Counted from the first letter of the stretch, positions 52,286-61,258 are shown. The stretch is DNA of 64,000 bases from Streptomyces cyaneogriseus subsp. noncyanogenus (GCF_000931445.1 NZ_CP010849.1:4526001-4590000); one strand, 5' to 3'. Notes: generated from the letters alone by a model not told the origin. Numbers and translations are program-made.

Positions 52286-52342
52286 CCCCACCCCGGAGGC
52301 CGGCCGCGGCGTGGCCGTCGCCGCCGGGCGGGCGTCCGCCCG

Positions 52343-52515
52343 TCAGTACGCCACGCCGACGCCCTGTCCCACCGTCGTCGCGTTCTCGGTCACCGCCAGC
52401 ATCGCGTGGGCGACATCGGCGCGGCCCAGGACACGGCCCCTGGCGGGGAAACCCCGACCACGGTCCGGTAGCGGCCGGTGACCGGCTTGTCCGGCAGGCG
52501 CGGCGGCCGTACGGC
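52343..52515 (-). pseudogene. C-terminal remnant of an NAD(P)H-binding reductase, frameshifted
   Basis: Reverse-strand reading gives VRPPRLPDKPVTGRYRTVVG in one frame and then GRVLGRADVAHAMLAVTEN with the C-terminal VGQGVGVAY in another. This is the usual end of an SDR_a5/NmrA-type protein. The shift falls at a GGGG/TTT/CCCC homopolymer stretch near 52450. An in-frame stop lies just upstream (52516-52518), and the N-terminal two thirds are missing, so it is a remnant whatever the cause of the shift. Confidence 0.6.
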
Positions 52516-52600
52516 CTACGACGCGACGGCGGCCGGTCTGCCGCCGGTGGACGACTTCGCCCGGCGGGTGGCGCGGACGGTGCCGGCGGGCATCGGCTGA
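52472..52600 (+). pseudogene. Unidentified C-terminal gene fragment
   Basis: A 42-codon open stretch ending in TGA, with GGRTAYDATAAGLPP and DDFARRVARTVPAGIG, has amphipathic helical character and good codon bias but no start or upstream domain; a stop precedes it at 52469. It may be the tail of a lost gene. I do not recognise the family. Confidence 0.3.
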
Positions 52601-52723
52601 CGGCCGGGCACCCGGGACCGCCCGCCGTCCCCGCGGGCGCCACCCGGGCCGGTGCCTGGCGCCACCCGCGCCCGCCCCGCCCCTGGTCCTGCGCGCACCC
52701 CGGCGCAGCCGGGCGGGCCCGCG

Positions 52724-53812
52724 TCAGCCCTGTCGTACGCCCGCGGGCCCCGTGCCGACCGGCGTCCCCGAGTCCCCCGGGGCGGCGGCCAGCCACGCGT
52801 CGATCCCCGAGAGCAGTTCGTCCTGCACGTCCTTCGGTGCGGCCGAGCCCCGTACCGACTGCCGCGCCAGCTCCGCCAGCTCCGCGTCGTCGAACCCGTG
52901 ATGCCGCCGCGCGATCTCGTACTGGGCCGCCAGCCGCGCCCCGAACAGCAGCGGGTCGTCCGCGCCGAGCGCCATCGGCACCCCCGCCTCGAACAGGGTC
53001 CGCAGCGGTACGTCCTCCGGCTTCTCGTAGACCCCCAGCGCCACGTTCGACGCGGGACACACCTCGCACGTCACGCCCCGGTCCGCCAGCCGCTTCAGCA
53101 GCCGGGGGTCCTCCGCCGCCCGCACCCCGTGCCCGATCCGGTGGGCCCCCAGGTCGTCCAGGCAGTCCCGCACCGACGCCACGCCGGCCAGCTCACCCCC
53201 GTGCGGCGCCGACAGCAGCCCCCCGTCCCGGGCGATCGCGAACGCCCGGTCGAAGTCCCGCGCCAGGCCGCGCCGCTCGTCGTTGGACAGCCCGAACCCG
53301 ATCACCCCCCGGTCCGCGTACCGCACCGCCAGCCGCGCCAGCGTGCGCGCGTCCAGCGGGTGCTTCATCCGGTTCGCGGCCACCAGCACCCGCATCCCGA
53401 GCCCGGTCTCCCGCATCGCCGACTCCACCGCGTCCAGGATGATCTCCAGCGCCGGGATCAGCCCGCCCAGCCGCGGCGCGTACGACGTCGGGTCGACCTG
53501 GATCTCCAGCCACCCGGAACCGTCCTTCAGATCCTCCTCCGCGGCCTCTCTGACCAGCCGCTGGATGTCCTCCGGCTCCCGCAGGCACGAGCGCGCCGCG
53601 TCGTACAGCCGCTGGAAACGGAACCAGCCCCGCTCGTCCGTCGCCCGCAGGCGCGGCGGCTCCCCGCCGGTCAGTGCGTCGGTCAGCGCCTCGGGCAGGC
53701 GCACCCCGTACTTGTCGGCCAGTTCCAGCAGCGTGCCCGGCCGCATCGAGCCGGTGAAGTGCAGGTGCAGATGGGCTTTCGGCAGCTCAGAGACATCACG
53801 TACGCGCTCCAT
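52724..53812 (-). CDS. Adenosine deaminase family protein
   Basis: A 362-residue zinc hydrolase converting adenosine to inosine (purine salvage). KAHLHLHFTGSMRP gives the first zinc ligands, APHGGELAG the His-x-x-Glu region, RIGHGVRAAEDP the next His and ALGADDPLLFG the Asp pair. The start at 53812 (MERVRDVSELPKAHLHLH split) fits the family; the upstream frame is a T-rich tract. Some actinobacterial members act on other 6-amino purines. Confidence 0.9.
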   Translation of the reverse strand: MERVRDVSELPKAHLHLHFTGSMRPGTLLELADKYGVRLPEALTDALTGGEPPRLRATDERGWFRFQRLYDAARSCLREPEDIQRLVREAAEEDLKDGSGWLEIQVDPTSYAPRLGGLIPALEIILDAVESAMRETGLGMRVLVAANRMKHPLDARTLARLAVRYADRGVIGFGLSNDERRGLARDFDRAFAIARDGGLLSAPHGGELAGVASVRDCLDDLGAHRIGHGVRAAEDPRLLKRLADRGVTCEVCPASNVALGVYEKPEDVPLRTLFEAGVPMALGADDPLLFGARLAAQYEIARRHHGFDDAELAELARQSVRGSAAPKDVQDELLSGIDAWLAAAPGDSGTPVGTGPAGVRQG

Positions 53813-53933
53813 CCCAGGATCCTGCCGTACGCCCCGCCCGCCCCGGTAGGGCTTTCCCCGTACGTGCTCTTGCTCGCACAAAGAAACAAAAGAAACAGGA
53901 GAAAAACAGGGGAAGAGGAACGGCGGAAAAGAC

Positions 53934-53963
53934 GAAGCACCCCTCGTCACCGGGGGGTGCTTC
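53934..53963 (-). terminator. Intrinsic terminator of the aminotransferase gene
   Basis: A 10-bp stem (53934-53943 with 53954-53963) followed on the reverse strand by CTTTTCC and a long T/C-rich stretch (to about 53877). The stretch is strikingly AT-rich for this genome. Confidence 0.8.
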
Positions 53964-53984
53964 GCCGTGGAACGGGACGGAGGC

Positions 53985-55211
53985 TCAGTCCCTGGCCTCC
54001 GCCAGCAGCTTCTGGATCCGGCTCACGCCCTCGACGAGGTCCTCGTCCCCGAGCGCGTACGACAGCCGCAGATAGCCCGGCGTACCGAACGCCTCACCGG
54101 GCACCACCGCGACCTCCGCCTCCTCCAGGATCAGCGCGGCCAGCTCGACCGTGTCCTGCGGCCGCCTGCCGCGGATCTCCTTGCCGAGCAGGCCCTTGAC
54201 CGACGGGTAGGCGTAGAAGGCGCCCTCCGGCTCCGGGCAGAGCACGCCGTCGATCTCGTTGAGCATCCGCACGATGGTCTTGCGCCGCCGGTCGAACGCC
54301 TCGCGCATGGTCGCGACCGCCTCCAGACCGCCGGAGACCGCCGCCAGCGCCGCCGCCTGCGCCACGTTCGACACGTTGGACGTCGCGTGCGACTGGAGGT
54401 TGGTGGCGGCCTTCACCACGTCCTTCGGGCCGATGACCCACCCGACCCGCCAGCCGGTCATCGCGTACGTCTTGGCCACGCCGTTGACCACGATGCACTT
54501 GTCCCGCAGCTCCGGCAGGATCGCCGGCAGGGAGGTGAACTTCGCGTCCCCGTAGACGAGGTGCTCGTAGATCTCGTCGGTCAGCACCCACAGGCCGTGC
54601 TCCACGGCCCAGCGGCCGATCGCCTCGGCCTCGGCCTCGCCGTAGACCGCGCCCGTCGGGTTCGAGGGCGAGACGAAGAGCACGACCTTCGTCCGCTCCG
54701 TGCGCGCCGCCTCGAGCTGCTCCACGGAGACCCGGTAGCCCGTCGTCTCGTCCGCCGTCACGAAGACCGGCACACCGCCCGCCAGCCGGATCGACTCCGG
54801 GTACGTCGTCCAGTACGGCGCCGGGACGATGACCTCGTCGCCCGGGTCCAGGATCGCGGCGAACGCCTCGTAGATGGCCTGCTTGCCGCCGTTGGTCACG
54901 AGGACCTGGGAGGCGTCGACCTCGTAGCCGGAGTCGCGCAGCGTCTTGGCGGCGATGGCGGCCTTCAGCTCGGGCAGGCCGCCGGCCGGGGTGTAACGGT
55001 GGTACTTCGGGTTCTTGCAGGCCTCGACGGCCGCCTCGACGATGTAGTCCGGCGTCGGGAAGTCGGGCTCACCGGCGCCGAAGCCGATCACCGGACGCCC
55101 GGCGGCCTTGAGGGCCTTGGCCTTGGCGTCCACGGCCAGGGTGGCGGACTCGGAGATCGCGCCGACTCGGGCGGAGACCCGGCGCTCGGAGGGAGGGGTT
55201 GCAGCGCTCAT
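53985..55211 (-). CDS. aspC: Pyridoxal-phosphate aminotransferase (aspartate aminotransferase type)
   Basis: A 408-residue class I aminotransferase. GAGEPDFPTPDYIVEAA, the NGGKQAIYEAFAAILDPGDE helix, VSPSNPTGAVYGEAE, LTDEIYEHLVYG and the PLP lysine in NGVAKTYAMTGWRVGW are present, with the substrate Arg in YLRLSYA near the end. It should interconvert aspartate/oxaloacetate with glutamate/2-oxoglutarate. ATG at 55211. It faces the tRNA-Trp gene. Confidence 0.93.
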   Translation of the reverse strand: MSAATPPSERRVSARVGAISESATLAVDAKAKALKAAGRPVIGFGAGEPDFPTPDYIVEAAVEACKNPKYHRYTPAGGLPELKAAIAAKTLRDSGYEVDASQVLVTNGGKQAIYEAFAAILDPGDEVIVPAPYWTTYPESIRLAGGVPVFVTADETTGYRVSVEQLEAARTERTKVVLFVSPSNPTGAVYGEAEAEAIGRWAVEHGLWVLTDEIYEHLVYGDAKFTSLPAILPELRDKCIVVNGVAKTYAMTGWRVGWVIGPKDVVKAATNLQSHATSNVSNVAQAAALAAVSGGLEAVATMREAFDRRRKTIVRMLNEIDGVLCPEPEGAFYAYPSVKGLLGKEIRGRRPQDTVELAALILEEAEVAVVPGEAFGTPGYLRLSYALGDEDLVEGVSRIQKLLAEARD

Positions 55212-55492
55212 GAGGCCATCGTTCCAGACCGGAAACGGCCCCGGCACACGGGTTTCACCCACTGAACAACCCCGGCGCGGCACCGGGCGGAGCGCGGGAC
55301 GACGGTCCCGAACCGGCGCGTGGCCTGGTCGATCTTCGGCCGGCGGGACCCGGCGGGACGGTTCACCCGCCCTTTCTGTTCGACGACCGGCCCCGGAACA
55401 CGTACACTCTCACCTCGTTGGCCTTCAGCAGCCGCGCCCGGCCGGTGCACACCACGCATCCGGGGGGATGCGGTACGTTGGGGGACACACAA

Positions 55493-55565
55493 AGGGTCGT
55501 AGCTCAATTGGTAGAGCACTGGTCTCCAAAACCAGCGGTTGGGGGTTCAAGTCCCTCCGGCCCTG
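55493..55565 (+). tRNA. tRNA-Trp (CCA)
   Basis: The acceptor AGGGTCG pairs with CGGCCCT (one G-T wobble); the anticodon loop CTCCAAA gives CCA; the T loop is GGTTCAAGTCC. It lies just before secE, as in other actinobacteria. Confidence 0.95.
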
Positions 55566-55673
55566 CTACACACACCTTCGCCAGGATGTGTGCGCATGTA
55601 CGTACAGCATTGCAACGCCGTGCGGCTCAGACCGGGCGCGGCACGGCCACGACCCGGAATCAGGTGAGGACGA

Positions 55674-55958
55674 GTGACGGACGCCGTGGGCTCCATCGAC
55701 ATGCCTGATGCCCAGGACGAGGCGCCGGATTCCAAGAAGACCCGCAAGGGCGGCAAGCGGGCCAAGAAGGGCCCGCTGAAGCGTCTCGCGCTCTTCTACC
55801 GCCAGATCGTCGCGGAGCTCCGCAAGGTCGTCTGGCCTTCACGCAACCAGCTGACGTCATACACCACCGTGGTGATCATTTTCGTCGCCATCATGATCGC
55901 TCTGGTGACCGTGATTGACTATGGGCTCAGCAACGCCGCCAAGTACGTCTTCGGCTGA
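55674..55958 (+). CDS. secE: Preprotein translocase subunit SecE
   Basis: A 94-residue membrane protein of the Sec channel. A basic N-terminal 45 residues (KKTRKGGKRAKKGPLKR) precede the conserved amphipathic helix FYRQIVAELRKVVWPSRNQL and one membrane helix (TTVVIIFVAIMIALVTVIDY). It clamps SecY. GTG start. nusG follows in the same direction. Confidence 0.95.
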   Translation: MTDAVGSIDMPDAQDEAPDSKKTRKGGKRAKKGPLKRLALFYRQIVAELRKVVWPSRNQLTSYTTVVIIFVAIMIALVTVIDYGLSNAAKYVFG

Positions 55959-56038
55959 GCCGCCTGCGAAGGGCGCCGTGATACCCGGCGCCCGTTTCGC
56001 GTGTTCCACCCCCATGTATCCAGGAAGAAGCAGCCACC

Positions 56039-56893
56039 GTGTCTGACCCGAACGTGAACGACGCCATCGAGCCGGTCGAGTCCGTCGAGGACGAGCTCGG
56101 CACCGTCGAGGGCGCGGACAACGAGGACACCGAGACCTCCGCCGAGGTCGAGGCTGCCGACGTCGACACGGACGAGGCCGCCGGGGCGGAGGCCGAGGAC
56201 GAGGCCGACGAGGAAGAGGCCGACGAGGAGGGCGAAGCCGGGGCGGCGGAGCCCGAGGCCGAGCCCGAGCCCGAGCTCGACCCGGTCGAGAAGCTCCGCC
56301 AGGAGCTGCGCGGTCTGCCCGGCGAGTGGTACGTCATCCACACCTACGCCGGTTACGAGAAGCGCGTGAAGGCCAACCTGGAGCAGCGCGCCGTCTCGCT
56401 GAACGTCGAGGACTTCATCTACCAGGCCGAGGTGCCCGAGGAAGAGATCGTCCAGATCAAGAACGGCGAGCGCAAGAACATCAAGCAGAACAAGCTCCCG
56501 GGCTACGTCCTGGTCCGTATGGACCTGACCAACGAGTCCTGGGGCGTCGTCCGCAACACGCCCGGCGTGACCGGCTTCGTGGGCAACGCCTACGACCCGT
56601 ACCCGCTGACGCTGGACGAGATCGTCAAGATGCTCGCTCCCGAGGCCGAGGAGAAGGCCGCCCGCGAGGCCGCCGAGGCCGAGGGCAAGCCGGCTCCGCA
56701 GCGCAAGGTCGAGGTCCAGGTGCTGGACTTCGAGGTCGGCGACTCGGTCACCGTCACCGACGGCCCGTTCGCCACGCTGCAGGCCACCATCAACGAGATC
56801 AACGCCGACTCGAAGAAGGTCAAGGGCCTCGTCGAGATCTTCGGCCGCGAGACGCCGGTCGAGCTGTCCTTCGACCAGATCCAGAAGAACTAG
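56039..56893 (+). CDS. nusG: Transcription termination/antitermination factor NusG
   Basis: A 284-residue protein. Residues 1-92 are an acidic extension (about half Asp/Glu), usual in actinobacteria. The NGN domain begins EWYVIHTYAGYEKRVKANLE and has GYVLVRMDLTNESW and NTPGVTGFVG. The KOW domain is FEVGDSVTVTDGPFATLQAT. It binds RNA polymerase and links it to Rho or the ribosome. GTG start. A small hairpin (55971-55993) lies between secE and nusG. Confidence 0.95.
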   Translation: MSDPNVNDAIEPVESVEDELGTVEGADNEDTETSAEVEAADVDTDEAAGAEAEDEADEEEADEEGEAGAAEPEAEPEPELDPVEKLRQELRGLPGEWYVIHTYAGYEKRVKANLEQRAVSLNVEDFIYQAEVPEEEIVQIKNGERKNIKQNKLPGYVLVRMDLTNESWGVVRNTPGVTGFVGNAYDPYPLTLDEIVKMLAPEAEEKAAREAAEAEGKPAPQRKVEVQVLDFEVGDSVTVTDGPFATLQATINEINADSKKVKGLVEIFGRETPVELSFDQIQKN

Positions 56894-56929
56894 GTCTCCA
56901 CCCGGTTCGTCTCTGGACCCTCAGCGTCC

Positions 56930-56978
56930 GAGCAGGTCGGGCGGTTCCCTTCGGAGCCGCCTGACCTGCTCGGTTTTT
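56930..56978 (+). terminator. Intrinsic terminator after nusG
   Basis: A 15-bp stem with one mismatch (56930-56944 with 56957-56971) followed by GGTTTTT. It separates secE-nusG from rplK-rplA. Confidence 0.9.
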
Positions 56979-57075
56979 AGCCGCGCATCTATACCCGTTA
57001 TCGTTGTGCGGTATGCCTGCGTCCGGGCTGTCCCCCGTGCGCAGGCAGGACCCGAATGAAAGGACCCGGAGAGCC

Positions 57076-57510
57076 ATGCCTCCCAAGAAGAAGAAGGTCA
57101 CGGGGCTCATCAAGCTCCAGATCCAGGCCGGTGCCGCCAACCCGGCCCCGCCGGTCGGCCCCGCGCTGGGTCAGCACGGCGTGAACATCATGGAGTTCTG
57201 CAAGGCCTACAACGCCGCGACCGAGTCGCAGCGCGGTTGGGTCATCCCGGTGGAGATCACGGTCTACGAGGACCGCTCCTTCACCTTCATCACCAAGACG
57301 CCGCCGGCCGCCAAGATGATCCTCAAGGCCGCGGGCGTGGAGAAGGGCTCCGGCGAGCCGCACAAGACCAAGGTCGCCAAGATCACCCGCGACCAGGTCC
57401 GCGAGATCGCCCAGACCAAGATGCCCGACCTCAACGCCAACGACCTGGACGCCGCCGAGAAGATCATCGCCGGCACCGCCCGTTCCATGGGCGTCACGGT
57501 CGAGGGCTGA
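57076..57510 (+). CDS. rplK: Ribosomal protein L11
   Basis: A 144-residue large-subunit protein of the GTPase-associated centre, target site region of thiopeptides. KLQIQAGAANPAPPVGPALG, HGVNIMEFCKAYNAAT and the C-terminal AEKIIAGTARSMGV are the family hallmarks. The ATG at 57076 is used (GGAGAG upstream); an in-frame earlier start is spurious. Confidence 0.97.
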   Translation: MPPKKKKVTGLIKLQIQAGAANPAPPVGPALGQHGVNIMEFCKAYNAATESQRGWVIPVEITVYEDRSFTFITKTPPAAKMILKAAGVEKGSGEPHKTKVAKITRDQVREIAQTKMPDLNANDLDAAEKIIAGTARSMGVTVEG

Positions 57511-57587
57511 ACCCCAACCTCCAGCAGCAGAAGTGGCAGGGCCTGCTCGGCCCGGACCACGACTCCTAAGAAGCCACAGGAGCAGTA

Positions 57588-58313
57588 GTGAGCAAGCGCA
57601 GCAAGTCTCTCCGCGCTGCGGACGCCAAGATCGACCGGGAGAAGCTCTACGCTCCCCTCGAGGCCGTCCGTCTCGCCAAGGAGACCTCCACGACCAAGTT
57701 CGACGGCACCGTCGAGGTCGCCTTCCGTCTGGGTGTCGACCCGCGCAAGGCCGACCAGATGGTCCGTGGCACCGTGAACCTCCCGCACGGCACCGGTAAG
57801 ACCGCCCGGGTCCTGGTCTTCGCGACCGGCGACCGTGCCGAGGCCGCGCGTGCCGCGGGCGCCGACATCGTCGGCGCCGACGAGCTGATCGACGAGGTGG
57901 CGAAGGGCCGTCTGGACTTCGACGCCGTCGTCGCCACCCCGGACCTCATGGGCAAGGTCGGCCGCCTCGGCCGCGTGCTCGGTCCCCGTGGTCTGATGCC
58001 GAACCCGAAGACCGGCACCGTCACCCCGGACGTCGCCAAGGCCGTCACCGACATCAAGGGCGGCAAGATCGAGTTCCGTGTCGACAAGCACGCGAACCTG
58101 CACTTCATCATCGGCAAGGTGTCCTTCGACGACACCAAGCTGGTGGAGAACTACGGCGCGGCGCTGGAGGAGATCCTCCGTCTGAAGCCGTCCGCCGCCA
58201 AGGGCCGCTACATCAAGAAGGCCGCCATCACCACCACGATGGGCCCCGGCATTCCGGTCGACCCGAACCGCACCCGCAACCTCCTCGTCGAGGAGGACCC
58301 GGCGGCGGTCTGA
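57588..58313 (+). CDS. rplA: Ribosomal protein L1
   Basis: A 241-residue protein of the L1 stalk. FDGTVEVAFRLGVDPRKADQ, GTVNLPHGTGK, PDLMGKVGRLGRVLGPRGLM split, PNPKTGTVTPDV and the C-terminal TTMGPGIPVD are present. L1 often represses the rplKA message by binding its leader. GTG with AGGAG upstream; a hairpin terminator follows. Confidence 0.97.
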   Translation: MSKRSKSLRAADAKIDREKLYAPLEAVRLAKETSTTKFDGTVEVAFRLGVDPRKADQMVRGTVNLPHGTGKTARVLVFATGDRAEAARAAGADIVGADELIDEVAKGRLDFDAVVATPDLMGKVGRLGRVLGPRGLMPNPKTGTVTPDVAKAVTDIKGGKIEFRVDKHANLHFIIGKVSFDDTKLVENYGAALEEILRLKPSAAKGRYIKKAAITTTMGPGIPVDPNRTRNLLVEEDPAAV

Positions 58314-58339
58314 GCCTGAGGCTCACCCCAACCGGTTCA

Positions 58340-58371
58340 CGGGCCCCGCACCTTCCCAGGTGCGGGGCCCG
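58340..58371 (+). terminator. Terminator after rplA
   Basis: A perfect 14-bp stem (58340-58353 with 58358-58371) with a 4-base loop, followed by TTCCCTTTT. Confidence 0.9.
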
Positions 58372-58380
58372 TTCCCTTTT

Positions 58381-58610
58381 CCCGGGAGTCCTCGGCTCTT
58401 CCCGGTGTCCCCGGCCGTCCCTGGCCGTCCGCGGCCGCCCCCGGCTGTCCTCGGCCGCTTTCCGGCCGCCCCCCGCCGTCCTCGGGCGGCCCCTGGCAGG
58501 CCCAGGGCCCTACCGGGGCTTCCTGGGACCCCTCGACCGTGTCCGGGGCTCCTCGGGTCCCCCAGGGTCCTCCGGTGTGCTCTCCGGCAGGGGCCGGGCA
58601 GGGCAGGGGC
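58381..58610. repeat. Degenerate C-rich repeat tract
   Basis: Irregular repeats of short units such as CCCCGGCCGTC, CCTCGGCCG and TCCTCGGGTC fill the gap between the rplA terminator and the lipoprotein promoter. No gene is supported in this stretch. The forward strand is pyrimidine-rich. Confidence 0.6.
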
Positions 58611-58704
58611 AGCAGCCCGAGAAATCGGTGATCTGTTCGGGACAGGGTCGGATAAGATCACCGCTTTGCTGTGAATCAGCCATGTATCCCGTGGGGGGAA
58701 TCAG

Positions 58705-59553
58705 ATGAAGCGTTCCGTACACCGTCCTGCGCGCCGGACCGCCGGCGCGGGCCTGGCCGCGCTGCTGCTCGCCGCGGGCGCCGCCGGGTGCGGTACGGGC
58801 GAGGAGTCGCCGGAGATGACGCCGGCGGCGGCCGTCGCCAAGGCGGCCGAGAACACGGAGGACATCACGTCCTTCCGCTACCGGATGACCGGCAAGGTCC
58901 CCGAGCAGGGCCAGGTCGAGGCCGAGGCGGCGATGCAGCTCAAGCCCGAGATTGCCATGAGCATGAAGATGGCCGCCGCCGACCAGGGCAAGGACGCGAG
59001 CACCGAGATCCGGCTCGTCGACAAGGCCATGTACATCGGCGGCTCCTCGGCCTCCCAGGGAGCGGGCGGCAAGAGCTGGCTCAAGTTCGACCTGTCCGAC
59101 CTGGGCGCCGGCACGGAGTCCAACCAGCTCGGGACGGCCTCTCAGGCCGACAAGAACCCCGCCGCCGAGTCCACCTTCCTCAAGGGCGCCAAGGACGTGA
59201 AGAAGGTCGGCGACGAGAAGGTCGACGGTGTCGAGACCACCCGCTACTCCGGGACGCTCACCCTGGACCAGCTGCGGGCCTCCCTGAAGGACGAGGACAA
59301 GGAAGCGCGCGAGCGCAAGGAGAAGAGCGTCGAGCAGTACGAGAAGCTGGGCGTCGACAAGTTCACCATGGACGTGTGGATCGACGGCGAGAACCACACC
59401 AAGCAGTTCCGCATGCTCGGTGAGGCCGACAAGGGCCCGCTCGACGTGACGATCACCTTCCTCGACGTCAACAAGCCGGTGAAGGTCACCGCTCCGCCCG
59501 CCAAGGACGTCGCCTCGCTGGAGGACATGATGAACGCCGCGACGGCCGGCTGA
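58705..59553 (+). CDS. Lipoprotein with LppX/LprG-like domain
   Basis: A 282-residue secreted lipoprotein. A basic N-terminus and hydrophobic core (GLAALLLAAGAAGC) end in a lipobox with the Cys near residue 29. The mature part resembles the LolA/LppX beta-fold (TSFRYRMTGKVP, then VDGVETTRYSGTLTLDQL) and binds hydrophobic ligands in relatives. GGGGGGAAT precedes the ATG; a GATAAG sequence 50 bp upstream may be the -10 box. It stands alone between two ribosomal protein operons. Confidence 0.88.
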   Translation: MKRSVHRPARRTAGAGLAALLLAAGAAGCGTGEESPEMTPAAAVAKAAENTEDITSFRYRMTGKVPEQGQVEAEAAMQLKPEIAMSMKMAAADQGKDASTEIRLVDKAMYIGGSSASQGAGGKSWLKFDLSDLGAGTESNQLGTASQADKNPAAESTFLKGAKDVKKVGDEKVDGVETTRYSGTLTLDQLRASLKDEDKEARERKEKSVEQYEKLGVDKFTMDVWIDGENHTKQFRMLGEADKGPLDVTITFLDVNKPVKVTAPPAKDVASLEDMMNAATAG

Positions 59554-59607
59554 GCCGCCGTACGGGCGGATTTGCCCTGCGGCGATCCGTTCACGTAATC
59601 TCCTACA

Positions 59608-59791
59608 GAAGCCAAAGACCGCTGGTCGTTGCCGTGCGCTCGTACGAGGGCGCGGTGGCCGAAGGATCCGCTGAACTGCGGACGACCCGCGCAGGTGACA
59701 GTGGAGAAGCTCCCGGAAGCCGTGTGCCGCGTGTACGCGGATGACCGGTGGTAGCTACGCCCCGTGCGCCTGCGCCGGGGCGTTTCGTTTT
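59608..59791 (+). ncRNA. Ribosomal protein L10 leader with attenuator
   Basis: The 5' leader of rplJ-rplL. The segment from AAAGACCGCTGGTCG through GATCCGCTGAACTGCGG to GGTGACAGTGGAGAAG matches the actinobacterial L10-leader class, where free L10-L12 complex binds its own message. It ends with a stem (59757-59764 with 59776-59783) and TTTCGTTTT, a classical attenuator. Boundaries are approximate. Confidence 0.85.
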
Positions 59792-59849
59792 CCCCAGTCC
59801 TCCTTCGGGTCCGCGCGGTCCGAATCACCCGGAAGGAGGCCGAGGCTCT

Positions 59850-60380
59850 ATGGCGAGGCCCGACAAGGCTGCCGCGGTTGCCGAGCTGACGGACAAGTTC
59901 CGCAGCTCCAACGCCGCCGTGCTGACCGAGTACCGCGGTCTCACCGTGGCGCAGCTCAAGACGCTGCGCCGGTCGCTCGGTGAGAACGCCCAGTACGCCG
60001 TGGTGAAGAACACGCTGACCAAGATTGCGGCCAACGAGGCCGGGATCACGACGCTGGACGACCAGTTCAATGGTCCGACGGCTGTCGCCTTCATCACCGG
60101 TGACCCGGTGGAGTCGGCGAAGGGTCTCCGTGACTTCGCCAAGGACAACCCGAATCTCGTCATCAAGGGCGGTGTCCTTGACGGCAAGGCGCTGTCCGCC
60201 GACGAGATCAAGAAGCTTGCGGACCTCGAGTCCCGCGAGGTTCTGCTCTCCAAGCTGGCCGGTGCCTTCAAGGGGAAGCAGTCCCAGGCTGCCTCCGTCT
60301 TCCAGGCGCTGCCGTCGAAGCTCGTCCGCACCGTGGACGCGCTCCGTGCCAAGCAGGACGAGCAGGGCGGTGCCGAGTAA
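59850..60380 (+). CDS. rplJ: Ribosomal protein L10
   Basis: A 176-residue protein that anchors the L7/L12 stalk. MARPDKAAAVAELTDKFR, EYRGLTVAQLKTLRR, AQYAVVKNTLTKIA and the late FQALPSKLVRTVDAL are the family features. AAGGAGG lies about 12 bases before the ATG. It is autoregulated through the leader. Confidence 0.97.
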   Translation: MARPDKAAAVAELTDKFRSSNAAVLTEYRGLTVAQLKTLRRSLGENAQYAVVKNTLTKIAANEAGITTLDDQFNGPTAVAFITGDPVESAKGLRDFAKDNPNLVIKGGVLDGKALSADEIKKLADLESREVLLSKLAGAFKGKQSQAASVFQALPSKLVRTVDALRAKQDEQGGAE

Positions 60381-60494
60381 TTCGGCTCGCTTTCCGATCC
60401 TCGCCGCTTGAGGCGAGGGTCGTTGCGGGCCGAACGTACGCCCGCCTCACCCAGTACATCCGGCACCTGCCGATTTAGTGGAAGGACCGCCATC

Positions 60495-60884
60495 ATGGCG
60501 AAGCTCAGCCAGGAAGACCTGCTCGCGCAGTTCGAGGAGATGACCCTCATCGAGCTCTCCGAGTTCGTGAAGGCCTTCGAGGAGAAGTTCGACGTCACCG
60601 CCGCCGCGGCCGCCCCGGTCGTCGTCGCCGGTGGTGCCGCCGGTGGCGCTGCCGCCGAGGCCGCCGAGGAGAAGGACGAGTTCGACGTCATCCTCACCGG
60701 TGCCGGCGACAAGAAGATCCAGGTCATCAAGGTCGTGCGCGAGCTGACCTCCCTCGGCCTGAAGGAGGCCAAGGACCTGGTCGACGGCACCCCGAAGCCG
60801 GTCCTGGAGAAGGTCAACAAGGAGGCCGCCGACAAGGCCAAGGAGGCCCTCGAGGGCGCCGGCGCCTCCGTCGAGGTCAAGTAA
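60495..60884 (+). CDS. rplL: Ribosomal protein L7/L12
   Basis: A 129-residue stalk protein. The N-terminal dimerisation helices (LLAQFEEMTLIELSEFVKAF) are joined by an Ala/Gly/Val hinge to the factor-binding domain EFDVILTGAGDKKIQVIKVV split, then GLKEAKDLVDGTPKPV. AAGGA precedes the ATG. Confidence 0.97.
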   Translation: MAKLSQEDLLAQFEEMTLIELSEFVKAFEEKFDVTAAAAAPVVVAGGAAGGAAAEAAEEKDEFDVILTGAGDKKIQVIKVVRELTSLGLKEAKDLVDGTPKPVLEKVNKEAADKAKEALEGAGASVEVK

Positions 60885-60933
60885 GACCTTCGCGAAGGGC
60901 GAAACGGCCCGCTAGGGCTGTAACGCAAACGCA

Positions 60934-60971
60934 CCGCAGGGCGATCATCCATCCGGGTGGTCGCCCTGCGG
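60934..60971 (+). terminator. Hairpin between rplL and rpoB
   Basis: A 17-bp stem with two wobble pairs (60934-60950 with 60955-60971) and no T-run. It is probably a partial terminator lowering read-through from rplJL into rpoB. Confidence 0.65.
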
Positions 60972-61229
60972 CGTACCCGGAGTCGCGGCGGCGGCTGCCT
61001 TGCACCTGTGTTCGTGCGGGGTAAGGTGATCTTCGTCGTGTCTCGGGGGACCCCGGTTCGGCCAAGGGGGCCTTGACGAACCGCACGCAGCGCGCAATTC
61101 TCAGGACGCGTCGTCACAACGATCCGAATCCGAGGCATGGATCGGCGACGAAGAGGGCAGTATCAACGTGCGTTGAGGGCAGGCATGCCGCAGGCGTTGA
61201 GAACAGTGAGAGTCTCAGAAAATGGGGAC

Positions 61230-61258
61230 TGGACATCAGTGTGCCGTGTGGCTACACT
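61230..61258 (+). promoter_or_regulatory. Promoter upstream of rpoB
   Basis: TGGACA (61230-61235) and TACACT (61253-61258) are exactly 17 bp apart, about 165 bp before rpoB. A good match to the main vegetative sigma-factor promoter. The 60885-61422 gap holds no gene. Confidence 0.65.
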
